Source: Xanthomonas sp. DAR 34887
GTDB taxonomy: Bacteria; Pseudomonadota; Gammaproteobacteria; Xanthomonadales; Xanthomonadaceae
Reading direction: 5' to 3'
Assembly (NCBI RefSeq): GCF_041245805.1
Contig: NZ_CP162490.1
Coordinates: 153,501-217,500, forward strand
Length of the DNA stretch: 64,000 bases
Every line of letters begins with the position of its first letter. The stretch's first letter is position 1. Shown piece after piece: positions 1-8,700 of this stretch. Made by a program: the position numbers and the translations under genes. Under the pieces are notes generated by a model that searched no databases, had not been told where the DNA came from, and saw nothing but the letters and a program-made list of their open reading frames with translations.

Positions 1-138
1 GCTGTTGTCGAGCACGACCTTGCTGGCCGAACCCTGCTGGGCGGCGGCCGCGGCAGGCGCGGCCTGGGCCAGCGCGATGGCGGGTGCGGCGGCGGCCAGG
101 GCGGCGGCGAGCGCGGCGGAAAGCAGTTTGTTGGTCAT
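1..138 (-). CDS. mlaC: MlaC, periplasmic phospholipid-binding protein (5' end only)
   Basis: Only the first 46 codons lie in the window; the gene runs off the left edge. MlaC shuttles phospholipid across the periplasm between the outer-membrane MlaA complex and the inner-membrane MlaFEDB importer. The visible part starts MTNKLLSAALAAALAAAA and reads as a Sec signal peptide with an alanine-rich core ending near ALAQA, followed by an Ala/Gln-rich stretch. The start overlaps the mlaD stop (ATGA), so the two are translationally coupled. The assignment rests mostly on position after mlaF-mlaE-mlaD; the MlaC domain itself cannot be seen. Confidence 0.8.
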   Translation of the reverse strand, partial: MTNKLLSAALAAALAAAAPAIALAQAAPAAAAAQQGSASKVVLDNS

Positions 139-680
139 GGCTTGGGTTCCGTTTCCGTAGAGGGAGTGGCGGGGTTCGCTGAGGCTGCCGCATCGGGTGT
201 TGCGTTCTTGTCGCCGCTGCCGCTGCCGCCGCCGAACATGTACTTGCCGACCAGCTGGATCAGGTCCACCGCCGGCTGGGTGAAGGCGATTTCCTGGCCG
301 GGCTTGAGCGTATCCGGGTCGCCGCCGGGCTGCAGGCCGACGTAGCTTTCGCCGAGCAGGCCGCTGGTCAGGATGCCGGCCGAGGTGTCCGCCGGCAGGT
401 CCTTGTAGCGGTCGTCGATGGCCAGGGTCACCACCGAGTCGAACTTGGCCGGATCCAGCTCGATCTTCGCCACCTGGCCGATGATCACCCCGCCGATCTT
501 CACCGGCGCCTGCTGGCGCAGCTGACCGATCTGCGAGAAGCGTGCGGTCAGCTCGTAGCGACCGCCGCCGAAGCCCCACTGGCGGTTGGTGGAGGCGAGC
601 GCCAGCACCAGCAGCGAGGCTAGGCCCAGCAGCAGGAAGGCGCCGACGGCGAACTCGAGACGGGGACCACGGATAGCCAT
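135..680 (-). CDS. mlaD: MlaD, MCE-domain subunit of the phospholipid ABC importer
   Basis: 181-residue inner-membrane protein that forms the periplasmic hexameric MCE ring of the MlaFEDB complex. An N-terminal transmembrane helix (LEFAVGAFLLLGLASLLVL) is followed by the MCE domain (about residues 38-115, containing VKIGGVIIGQV and GLLGESYVGL), then a hydrophobic helix near VDLIQLVGKYMFGG and a low-complexity Ser/Thr/Pro/Ala tail. I chose the ATG at 680, giving MAIRGPRLEF, because an AAGGTAGA Shine-Dalgarno lies upstream of it; an in-frame ATG at 704 would add eight residues. Third gene of the minus-strand mla operon. Confidence 0.93.
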   Translation of the reverse strand: MAIRGPRLEFAVGAFLLLGLASLLVLALASTNRQWGFGGGRYELTARFSQIGQLRQQAPVKIGGVIIGQVAKIELDPAKFDSVVTLAIDDRYKDLPADTSAGILTSGLLGESYVGLQPGGDPDTLKPGQEIAFTQPAVDLIQLVGKYMFGGGSGSGDKNATPDAAASANPATPSTETEPKP

Positions 681-781
681 AACGTGTCTACCTTGTTGAT
701 TCATCTAAGCCACGGCGACAGTGCCGCGGCCGGTGTTGCAGCAGTGCCCGCCGGCCAGGGCGGGCGTTGGCGCGCAGTTCC

Positions 782-1531
782 TTACTGGAACAGCAGCGCC
801 GACAGGACGAAATTGAACATCAGCACCAGCAGCGAGGCGTTCACCACCGCACGGGTGGTGGCCACCGAGGTGCCTTCGATGGTCGGCTCGGCGTGGAAGC
901 CCACATACGAGGCCACCAGCGCCGCAGTGCCGCCGAACACCGCCGACTTCAGCATCGCCACGCCGAAGTCGTCCCAGAAATCCACGCTGCTCGACAGCGC
1001 CGACCAGAACGTGCCCTTGTCCAGGCCCAGCACGTGCACCGCTTCGAAGTAGCTGGCGCTGATCGCCAGCGAGCAGAAGATGCCGGTCAGCAGCGGCACG
1101 GTCAGCACCGCCGCCCAGAAACGCGGCGCCACCGCCTTGGCCACCGGGTCGATCGCCATCAGCTCCAGCGCCTTGATCTGGTCGGTGGCGCGCATCAGCC
1201 CCAGTTCGGCGGCGATCGAGCTGCCGGCGCGGCCGATGAACAGCAGCGCGGTCAGCACCGGCGCCAGTTCGCGGTACAGCGACAGCCCCAGCAGCGTGGA
1301 CAGCGCATCGGAGGCGCCGTAGGTCTGCAGCGTGCGGTAGCCCTGCAGGGTCAGCACCAGGCCGACGAAGGCGCCGCCGACGGCGATGATCGGCAGCGAG
1401 CGCGCGCCGACCTTGTAGATCTCGCGGACCAGTTCGGCCAGGAAATCGCGGGTCGGCAGCGAGCCGCGCAGCACGGTGATCGAGAACAGCCCGGCGCGGC
1501 CCAGCGCGCGGATCGAGGCGACGGCGCCCAT
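782..1531 (-). CDS. mlaE: MlaE, permease subunit of the phospholipid ABC importer
   Basis: 249-residue MlaE/YrbE permease, the usual size of the family. The sequence is mostly hydrophobic with about five to six membrane spans and carries the family segment REIYKVGARSLPII and the conserved GAFVGLVLTLQGY and ELGLMRATDQIKALELMAIDP blocks (the latter is the coupling region that contacts the MlaF ATPase). Its start overlaps the mlaF stop by one base (TGATG), so expression is coupled. Roughly 100 bp separate it from mlaD. With MlaF and MlaD it forms the inner-membrane core of the Mla system. Confidence 0.95.
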   Translation of the reverse strand: MGAVASIRALGRAGLFSITVLRGSLPTRDFLAELVREIYKVGARSLPIIAVGGAFVGLVLTLQGYRTLQTYGASDALSTLLGLSLYRELAPVLTALLFIGRAGSSIAAELGLMRATDQIKALELMAIDPVAKAVAPRFWAAVLTVPLLTGIFCSLAISASYFEAVHVLGLDKGTFWSALSSSVDFWDDFGVAMLKSAVFGGTAALVASYVGFHAEPTIEGTSVATTRAVVNASLLVLMFNFVLSALLFQ

Positions 1532-2322
1532 CAGGCGGCGCTCCGCGCGCGCGCCGGCGCATCGAACGGGATCGGGCCGTCCGGGCGGCCGTGCAGGAAC
1601 TGCTGCAGCAGCGGATCGGTGCTGGCCTGCAGGTCCTGCGGGGTGCCGGCGAAGACCACGCCGCCATTGGCGATGGCCACTGCCTGGTCGCAGATCGGCA
1701 GGGTTTCGTGGACGTGGTGGCTGACGATGATGCTGGTCAGGCCCAGGGTGTCGTTGAGGCGCTGGATCAGGCTCATGATCACCCCGGAGGCGATCGGGTC
1801 CAGGCCGGTCAGCGGTTCGTCGTAGATCATCAGCGGCGGGTCCAGGGCCAGCGCGCGGGCCAGCGCCACGCGCCGCGCCATGCCGCCGGACAGCTCGCGC
1901 GGCCAGGCGTCGGCGGCGGCGAGCAGGCCCACGGCGTGCAGCTTCAGCGCCACCAGCCGTTGCAGCACCGGCTCGGGCAGGCGGGTATGCGCGCGCAGCG
2001 GCAGCGCCACGTTCTCGGCCACGCTCAGGTCGGTCAGCAGGCCATTGCCCTGCAGCAGCACGCCGATGCTCTTGCGCGTCTCGCGCAGCGCGCGGCTGCC
2101 GCGCGGCAAGGGCTGGCCGAACACCTCGACCGTGCCCGCGACCGGCACCAGCTCGCCGGTCAGCGCCGCCAACAGGGTCGATTTGCCGCTGCCGGACGGG
2201 CCGAGCACGGCGGTGATGCTGCCGCGCGGCACCGCCAGCGACACGTCGCGCAGGATCGCGCGGCCGCCGCGGTCGATGCGCACGCCGGACAGCTGCACCA
2301 AGTTGGATTCGGGAGACGCCAT
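1531..2322 (-). CDS. mlaF: MlaF, ATPase subunit of the phospholipid ABC importer
   Basis: 263-residue cytoplasmic ABC ATPase energising MlaFEDB phospholipid transport. Walker A is GPSGSGKST (residues 41-49), the signature is LSGGM (144-148), Walker B is LMIYDEP (164-170), and the switch histidine follows in SIIVSHHVHE. The start at 2322 (MASPESNLVQ) gives the normal family length; the open frame extends about 100 codons further upstream, but that part has Arg/Pro-rich, shadow-like composition. First visible gene of the operon; the 5' leader (CGTTAAAGG upstream of the ATG) has only a weak Shine-Dalgarno. Confidence 0.95.
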   Translation of the reverse strand: MASPESNLVQLSGVRIDRGGRAILRDVSLAVPRGSITAVLGPSGSGKSTLLAALTGELVPVAGTVEVFGQPLPRGSRALRETRKSIGVLLQGNGLLTDLSVAENVALPLRAHTRLPEPVLQRLVALKLHAVGLLAAADAWPRELSGGMARRVALARALALDPPLMIYDEPLTGLDPIASGVIMSLIQRLNDTLGLTSIIVSHHVHETLPICDQAVAIANGGVVFAGTPQDLQASTDPLLQQFLHGRPDGPIPFDAPARARSAA

Positions 2323-2886
2323 CGCGGCCTTTAACGAAAAATCAACACAGGATTGAGCCAGTCGGCTGAACTTAACCGAACTGGGCCGTGCAGTATTGTC
2401 GCACCCGCGGCGCCTGCGTGCCCATAGGCCGCGCGACGCCGTACATGCAACAGCGTGTATCGAGCCGCGTCGCGGCGGCGGCGCCCGGCCATCGGGCGGG
2501 CGACCGCACCGCCTCGGCGCTATCGACATACGGCCATGCGCGCCGCTGAGCCGCGCACGGGCGCCGGGGCGTGGGGGACGTGATGGATTGCGATCGGCAA
2601 ATGCGCAAGTGTATGGCGAAGCCGGCACGCTGGCGTGGTTGCAGCCGACAGGCGCTGCTGCAGGAGGCTAGGGCGCCGCTGTCGGCAATGCAGTCGTGGC
2701 GTGAACGACAGCGGGCGATGCGTTACCCCGATTGGCATGCAGCGGTGCGCGCGCCCGTCCCGATTCGGCGCACGCGTGCTGCCGTGCGCTGCGCCGATGT
2801 GGACAGTTGCGCGCGCACGCTTGTGCCGGGCGCGATGGAACGCGAGGATGCATTGTGGCAATCGTGCCGCCGACAGGGAGGAGTGG
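2323..2886. other. Intergenic region between divergent mlaF and the DUF6916-type gene
   Basis: About 560 bp without a convincing gene. Short open frames on both strands have Arg/Ala/Pro-rich compositions typical of shadow frames in GC-rich DNA. The AT-richer stretch at 2330-2400 next to mlaF is the likely site of the mla promoter, but no clear -35/-10 pair could be fixed by eye. The region before 2887 ends in a good ribosome-binding site (GGGAGGAGTGG) for the next gene. Confidence 0.5.
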
Positions 2887-3174
2887 ATGGAGCTGCTGAC
2901 GCTGGAGCATTTCGCCGGAAGCGTGAACGAGACTTTCGCGGCGGAATTGAACGAGGGCGAGGTTCCCTTCGTGCTGGTCGAGGCGCGGCCGCTGCCGGTC
3001 AAGCCGAACATGCATCGCGCGCCCTTCTCGCTGCTGTTTCGCAACACATCCTCGTTCCTGTTCCCGCAGCAGACCTATCGCATGCGCCATCCTCGCCTGG
3101 GCGAACTGGGGATCTTCTTGGTGCCGGTGGCACGCGAGCGCGAGGGTTTCCTCTACCAGGCCGTGTTCAACTGA
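2887..3174 (+). CDS. DUF6916-type small protein
   Basis: 95-residue protein starting MELLTLEHFAGSVNETF and ending EREGFLYQAVFN. Its pattern (an N-terminal 'LTLEHF' strand, a central VEARPLPVKP segment, an RAPFSLLFRN-YR core and a final 'Y-A-VFN' strand) matches, from memory, the uncharacterised DUF6916 family often encoded beside tail-collar genes. No signal peptide or membrane span. The ATG at 2887 is preceded by GGGAGGAGTGG, a strong ribosome-binding site that decides the start within a longer open frame. It converges on and overlaps by 8 bp the 3' end of the acetyltransferase gene. Function unknown. Confidence 0.7.
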   Translation: MELLTLEHFAGSVNETFAAELNEGEVPFVLVEARPLPVKPNMHRAPFSLLFRNTSSFLFPQQTYRMRHPRLGELGIFLVPVAREREGFLYQAVFN

Positions 3175-3733
3175 GTGCCGGCGCCGCGCTCGCGGCGCGC
3201 CAGTGCATCTCCAGGTGAGTGTCGCTGGCGTCGCCGGCGACGAAGCCCAGCCGCGCGTACAGCCGACGCGCTTCGGGATTGGCATGCAGCACGTGCAGCG
3301 ACAGCGCACACCCGGCCGCGCCCGCCAACGCCTGCGCATGCGCGATCAGCGCGGTGCCGACGCCTTGCCCGCGCCAGTCCGGCAGCAGGCTGATGTCGAC
3401 CAGTACATGCGGCGCCTTACTGCGATCCAGGTAGAGCCGGCCCAGCGGCGCCTGCGCGGTTTCCACGATCAGGAAATCGGCGCCGGCGAAGTGCCGCAGG
3501 TAGTGCGCATGCTGCAGCGCGAACTGCTGGTCGAGGAAGGCGCGCTTGGCCGTTTCCGGCCATGGCACTGCCGCGAGTTCGGTACTGCGCGTGCTGGCGT
3601 ACAGCGCGCGCAGCCAGTCCAGATCCTTCGTCGCCGCCGCCCGCAGGCCGATGCCGTGCGGGCGCAGCGCGGCGGGCGCGGCGATCCCGGCGTCCCGCTC
3701 CGGAAAGCTTGGTAGCGTGCCGGCCGCGATCAT
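3167..3733 (-). CDS. GNAT-family N-acetyltransferase
   Basis: 188-residue GNAT-fold acetyltransferase, presumably using acetyl-CoA; the substrate is unknown. The fold is visible from residue 28: IGLRAAATKDLDWLRALY, then VLVDISLLPDWRGQGVGTAL, the acetyl-CoA pyrophosphate loop (motif A, R-G-Q-G-V-G), and HVLHANPEARRLYARLGF (motif B, typical N-x2-A-x2-LY-x2-LGF). It follows the third tail-collar gene by 7 bp on the same strand and is most likely the last gene of that operon, suggesting it modifies a product of the cassette; that is inference. Confidence 0.88.
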   Translation of the reverse strand: MIAAGTLPSFPERDAGIAAPAALRPHGIGLRAAATKDLDWLRALYASTRSTELAAVPWPETAKRAFLDQQFALQHAHYLRHFAGADFLIVETAQAPLGRLYLDRSKAPHVLVDISLLPDWRGQGVGTALIAHAQALAGAAGCALSLHVLHANPEARRLYARLGFVAGDASDTHLEMHWRAASAAPALS

Positions 3734-3740
3734 CCCCGCC

Positions 3741-4280
3741 TCAGTCGAAGACCGGGTAGTCGCCCTGCAGTGCGATGCAGAAGTTCACTGCCAGGTAGGG
3801 TTGCCGATTCTCGTGCGCCTGGCCGTTGCCGGTGGGCAGCAGCGCGGTCGGCGAGAACTGGGTCTCCGGCTGTTGTACCGTCGCGAAGGGGCGCGCCGTG
3901 GTGCTGCCCAGCGAGGACAGCGCCGCGCCATTGGCGGGCGTGCCGCTCTTCTTGGACTGATCCGATTGCGAGAACGCGGTGATGCTGTGCTGGTGCGGCG
4001 GAATCTGTGTGCTCAGCAGGCTGACCCCCACGCTGCCGAAGGCGTCGCCGCGCTGCCGGTTGGTCAACCCGGCGCCCTGGCCCTGCTCGCAGCCGGCACG
4101 CGCGCAGAAATTCGGCAGCTGGAACGTGCTGGATCCGTTGCCGCCGTAGGCCACGCCGAGCAGCGAGTACAGCACCGTGTTCTGCGTGATCGGCAGCGTG
4201 GCGCCATTGCAAAATGCCCAGCCGACGGGATTGAAATCGAAGCCGAACAGTTGGATCTCGCCGATGTAGGGTTCGGTCAT
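3741..4280 (-). CDS. Tail-collar domain protein (MdpB-like), copy C
   Basis: 179-residue protein of the phage tail-collar / microcystin-dependent protein (MdpB, COG4675) type. The N-terminus has the collar signature PYIGEIQLFGFDFNPVGW followed by A-F-CNGATLPI, then LLGVAYGGNGSSTFQLPNF, and the C-terminus ends in the family's NFCIALQGDYP. A GGAGGA ribosome-binding site precedes the ATG at 4280. It is one of three tandem homologues that differ mainly in the variable central part. The family trimerises in phage fibres; what these chromosomal copies do is not known. Confidence 0.88.
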   Translation of the reverse strand: MTEPYIGEIQLFGFDFNPVGWAFCNGATLPITQNTVLYSLLGVAYGGNGSSTFQLPNFCARAGCEQGQGAGLTNRQRGDAFGSVGVSLLSTQIPPHQHSITAFSQSDQSKKSGTPANGAALSSLGSTTARPFATVQQPETQFSPTALLPTGNGQAHENRQPYLAVNFCIALQGDYPVFD

Positions 4281-4343
4281 GGATGCATTCCTCCGGTAGA
4301 ACAGGCAGGCGCCGCGATCAGCGCGGCGGCGTGGCGAATGGGA

Positions 4344-4871
4344 TCAGCTCTGCTGCGGGAAGATGCCGGTGGTGGCGATGCAGTACTGCACCGTCAACGT
4401 GGGCATGGTGTTCTCGTGCGGTTGGCCACCGCCGGTGATCGTGGTCGATTGCGTGGCCATTGGCACCGCGGTGGCGCCGGCGGTGTTGGTCACGTAGAAC
4501 ACGTCGCCGCTGACCGTGGCGGGCAACAGCCCGGACGGTGCGGTCGCCGTCGCCGCGGCGGTTGTGGCGGCCAGCGTGTGGGTGTGCGCCGGAAGCTGCA
4601 ATTCGGTCAGCGTGACCGTCTCGGTGCCTGAGAGCTGGGCGAGGACATAGTTGCTCAGGCCCGGCCCCTGCCCCTGGTGGATCGGCAGGCGGCCGCGCAG
4701 GTCAGGCACCGCGAACGTGGTCGTGCCATTGCCGCCGTAGGCGGTACCGATGAGTACGTACAACGGTTCGTATTCGGAGATCTGCAGCAGCGAGCCGTCG
4801 CAGGCCTGCCAGCCCTGCGGGGTGCGGCCGAAGCCGAACAAGCGGATTTCGCCGATGAATGGAGTGGCCAT
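4344..4871 (-). CDS. Tail-collar domain protein (MdpB-like), copy B
   Basis: 175-residue tail-collar protein. It opens MATPFIGEIRLFGFG, keeps the R-TPQGWQACDGSLL collar motif, the TAYGGNGTTTFAVPDLRGRL core and the closing YCIATTGIFPQQS. The middle (about residues 75-140) is Ala/Thr-rich and includes an AHTHTL histidine motif also seen in copy A as AHSH. GGAAGGA lies just upstream of the ATG at 4871. Spacing of about 60 bp on each side to its paralogues indicates one transcript. Confidence 0.88.
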   Translation of the reverse strand: MATPFIGEIRLFGFGRTPQGWQACDGSLLQISEYEPLYVLIGTAYGGNGTTTFAVPDLRGRLPIHQGQGPGLSNYVLAQLSGTETVTLTELQLPAHTHTLAATTAAATATAPSGLLPATVSGDVFYVTNTAGATAVPMATQSTTITGGGQPHENTMPTLTVQYCIATTGIFPQQS

Positions 4872-4934
4872 GGTGTCCTTCCTGGTCGGTGGTGCGCCGC
4901 GCGCCGCCGGCGCGCCTCGCGTGAATGCGTTTGC

Positions 4935-5477
4935 CTAACTGCGCGAGGGGAAGATGCCGGACAGCGCGATGCAGAAATTGATCGTGGTGTAAGGCTGCAG
5001 ATTCGGATGCGGCTGGCTGCCGCCCGCATTGCCCACGGTCGCCGCATTCATCGCCACCAGCGATCCCGGCGCCGCATACAGCGCGGCCGGACCGGTCGTG
5101 CTGGTGTTGTTGGCGAACGAGCGGCCGGCAGGATTGCGATTGTTGCCAGCGGTGTTGGTGCATTCCAGCAAATGACTGTGCGCCGGCAGATTGCTGGGCA
5201 ACAGCGAGACGTTCTCCGCGCCGCCGCTCTGGCCCAACGGCGGCGGCGAAGGCTGCCAGGCGGGATCAGCCGAGGGCGCGTAGCCGACCGGCGTGCGCCC
5301 CCGCATGTCGGGCAGCGCGAAATTGGTACTGCCATTGCCGCCGAAACGGGTCCCGAGCAGGGTAAACAGTGCCTGGTTCTGGTTGACCGGCAGCAGCTGG
5401 CCGTTGCATTGCGCAAAATACTTGGGCGCAAAAACGAAACCGGTCAGCATGATCTGACCGACGAAGAATTCGCTCAT
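4935..5477 (-). CDS. Tail-collar domain protein (MdpB-like), copy A
   Basis: 180-residue tail-collar protein, first in the minus-strand cassette. I chose the ATG at 5477 (MSEFFVGQIMLTGFVFAP) because a GGGGGGAG ribosome-binding site sits just upstream and because it gives the same length as the paralogues; an upstream in-frame ATG at 5513 is possible. The motifs are A-Q-CNGQLLPV, LLGTRFGGNGSTNFALPDM-RGRTPVG and the terminal NFCIALSGIFPSRS. The gene is divergent from the giant autotransporter, with about 260 bp between starts holding both promoters. Confidence 0.88.
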   Translation of the reverse strand: MSEFFVGQIMLTGFVFAPKYFAQCNGQLLPVNQNQALFTLLGTRFGGNGSTNFALPDMRGRTPVGYAPSADPAWQPSPPPLGQSGGAENVSLLPSNLPAHSHLLECTNTAGNNRNPAGRSFANNTSTTGPAALYAAPGSLVAMNAATVGNAGGSQPHPNLQPYTTINFCIALSGIFPSRS

Positions 5478-5737
5478 GCGGATACTCCCCCCCGGATTGT
5501 TGGCGACAGACATGATGTCTGGCGGCGCCTACTTAATCACGACTTTTGTTCCATGCAAGTCTTGATAATGCTGAATCAGACAGTGTCGTTGCATTTGTTG
5601 CTTTACCAAAGTGTGAACTTCCTGTTCAAATGCGACCGCAGCGCGGAGGGGAACGCCTTGTCAGGCTTGTATCCGTGCTGTCTGGGGCACCAGGATCGTT
5701 GCCGGCGCCAACGGGATGGCGTGATCTTTCGGGGAAT

Positions 5738-8700
5738 ATGAATATGTCTACGAATTGCACCAATTCGCGCGAGCGCGTGCGTGTCGGTTGGCGTTGGCCG
5801 CTGGCTTTTGCGCTGCTGCTGTTGGCGCTGCTCTGTCCCGGGCTGGCCGCAGCGGCGGTCTCGCCATGCCCGACCTTGAGTGCGACCGTTCTCCAGGGCG
5901 GCTCCGTGGTCATCGACGTTTCCAACTGCGATGGCCCGAACAACTTCGGCATCGGCTGGAACGGCGTGCAACCAGCGCACGGCACGATCTCGATCAGTGC
6001 GCAGAGCGGATCGGGCACGCAGACCGTCACCTATACCCACAACGGCGATTCGGCCACCAGCGACACCTTTCCGCTGGAAGACGAGGATGGCAACAACATC
6101 ACCGTCAACATCACCATCACCCCGGCGATCACCGCCAGCATCTCGGTGAGCCCGGCCAGCCGCAACGAAGACAGCGGCGCATCGTTCACGTACACGGTGA
6201 CCCTGAGCCAGACCAGCAGCTCGGCGATCACGGTGAACCTCAACCGCGCCGGCACCGCCACCAACGGCGTGGACTACACCGGCGCGGTGAACAGCGTCGT
6301 GGTGCCCGCCAACACCCTTTCGGCCAGCTTCGCCATCACCCCGGTCGCCGACACCACGGTGGAGGCCGACGAGACGGTCATTATCAACGTGGCCAGCGGC
6401 TCCAGCTACGCGGTCGGCAGCCCGGCCAGTGCCACCGCCACCATCCTCAACGACGATCTGCCCACCGCATCGATCGCGGTGTCTCCCGCCAGCGTGGCCG
6501 AGGACGGTGCCACCAATCTGGTCTACACCGTCACGCTCGACCAGGCGCCAGTGAGCGCAGTGTCGGTCGCCTACAGCGTCGGCGGCACCGCGACCTCCGG
6601 CACCGATTACGCGGCCGTGAGTTCGCCGCTGGTGATCGCCGCCGGCCAGACCAGTGGCACCATCACCATCAACCCGACCCCGGACAGCACCGTCGAACCC
6701 GACGAGACCGTCGTCATCAGCCTGAGCGCGGGCAGCGGCTACACCGTCGGTTCGCCGAACAGCGCCACCGGCACCATCCTCAACGACGATCAGCCGTCGC
6801 TGTCGATCAACGACGTCTCCGTCAACGAGGGCAACGCCGGCACCACCAACGCCACCTTCACCGTGTCGCTGAGCCAGCCGGCCGGCGCCGGCGGTGTCGG
6901 CTTCGACATCGCCACCGCCGACGGCACCGCGACGGCCGGCGTCGATTACGTCGCATCGAGCCTGACCGGGCAGACCATTCCCGCCGGCAGCAGCAGCGCC
7001 ACCTTCACCGTGCTGGTCAACGGCGACACCCTCAACGAACCCAACGAGACCTTCTTCGTCAACGTCAGCAACGTCACCGGCGCGTCCGTCGCCGATGCGC
7101 AGGGCCAGGGCACCATCGTCAACGACGATGCGCCGCCGGCGCTGTCGATCGACGATGTCAGTGTCAACGAAGGCAACAGCGGCACCACTACGGCGACCTT
7201 CACGGTGAGCCTGAGCGCGGCCAGCGGCCAGACCGTCTCGGTCAACTACGCCACCGCCGACGGCACCGCCACCGCCGGCAGCGATTATGTGGCGCGCTCC
7301 GGCACGCTGACCTTCGCGCCGGGCGTCACCGCGCAGGGCGTGGCCATCACCGTCAACGGCGACACCACGGTCGAGCCCAACGAGACCTTCACCGTCGGCC
7401 TGTCCGGCGCCAGCAACGCGAGCATCGCGCGCGCCACCGGCACCGGCACCATCCTCAACGACGACGCCGTGGTCACGGTCGCGCCGGCATCGCTGCCGGC
7501 GGCGACCGCAGGCAGCGCCTACAGCCAGACGCTGAGCGCCAGCGGCGGCACCGCGCCGTACACCTTCACTGTCACCGCCGGTGCGTTGCCGGCCGGGCTG
7601 ACGTTGAGCACGGGCGGCGTGCTGTCCGGCACCCCGACGGCCAGCGGCAGCTTCAACTTCACCGCGAGCGCCACCGACAGCGGCGCGCCCACCACCGGCA
7701 GCCGTGCCTACACCTTGACCGTGGCGGCCCCCACGTTGACGTTGCCGGCGACCGCCTTGTCCAACGGCACCGCCGGGCAGGCCTACAGCGCGGCGATTAC
7801 CCCGGCCAGCGGCGGCATCGCGCCCTACACCTATGCGCTCAGCGCCGGCGCGTTGCCGGCCGGCGTCACGGTCAACAGCGCGACCGGCGCGCTCGGCGGC
7901 ACGCCCACCGTGGCGGGCAGCTTCGCCTTCACCCTGACCGCGACCGACAGCACCAGCGGCACCGCCGGACAGGCCAGCCAGAGCTACAGCCTGAGCATCG
8001 TGTCGCCGACGCTGACCATCGCGCCGCCGACCTTGCCGGCCGGCGCCATCGGCACGGCCTACAGCCAGACCCTGAGCACCAGCGGCGGCACCGCGCCGTA
8101 CAGCTACGCGCTCAGTGCCGGCGCCTTGCCGGCCGGCCTGACCCTGACCACGGGCGGTGTGCTGTCGGGCAGCCCGACCGTGGCCGGCAGCTTCGCCTTC
8201 ACCGTCAGCGTCACCGACGCGCACGGCTTCGGCGCCGCGCAGGCCTATACGCTGGCGATCGCCTCGCCGACGCTGACCATCGCGCCGCCGACCTTGCCGG
8301 CCGGCGCCATCGGCACCGCCTACAGCCAGGCCCTGAGCGCCAGCGGCGGCACCGCGCCGTATAGCTACGCGCTCAGCGCCGGCGCGCTGCCGACGGGGAT
8401 GACCCTGACCGCGGGCGGCGCGCTGTCCGGCACGCCGACCGTGGCCGGCAGCTTCGCCTTCACCGTGACCGCGACCGACAGCACGGCCGGCGTGGCCGCG
8501 CAGGCGAGCCACAGTTACACGCTGAGCATCGCCTCGCCGACGCTGACCATCGCGCCGCCGACGTTGCCCGCCGGCATCGCCGGCACCGCGTACAGCCAGA
8601 CCCTGAGCGCCAGCGGCGGCACCGCGCCGTACAGCTACGCGATCAGTGCCGGCGCGCTGCCGGCCGGGCTGACCCTGACCACGGGCGGGGTGCTGTCCGG

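Noticed and set aside
3741..5477. Prophage tail module
   Set aside because: Only collar-domain genes are present; there are no tail tube, sheath, baseplate or lysis genes, and no integrase or att sites.
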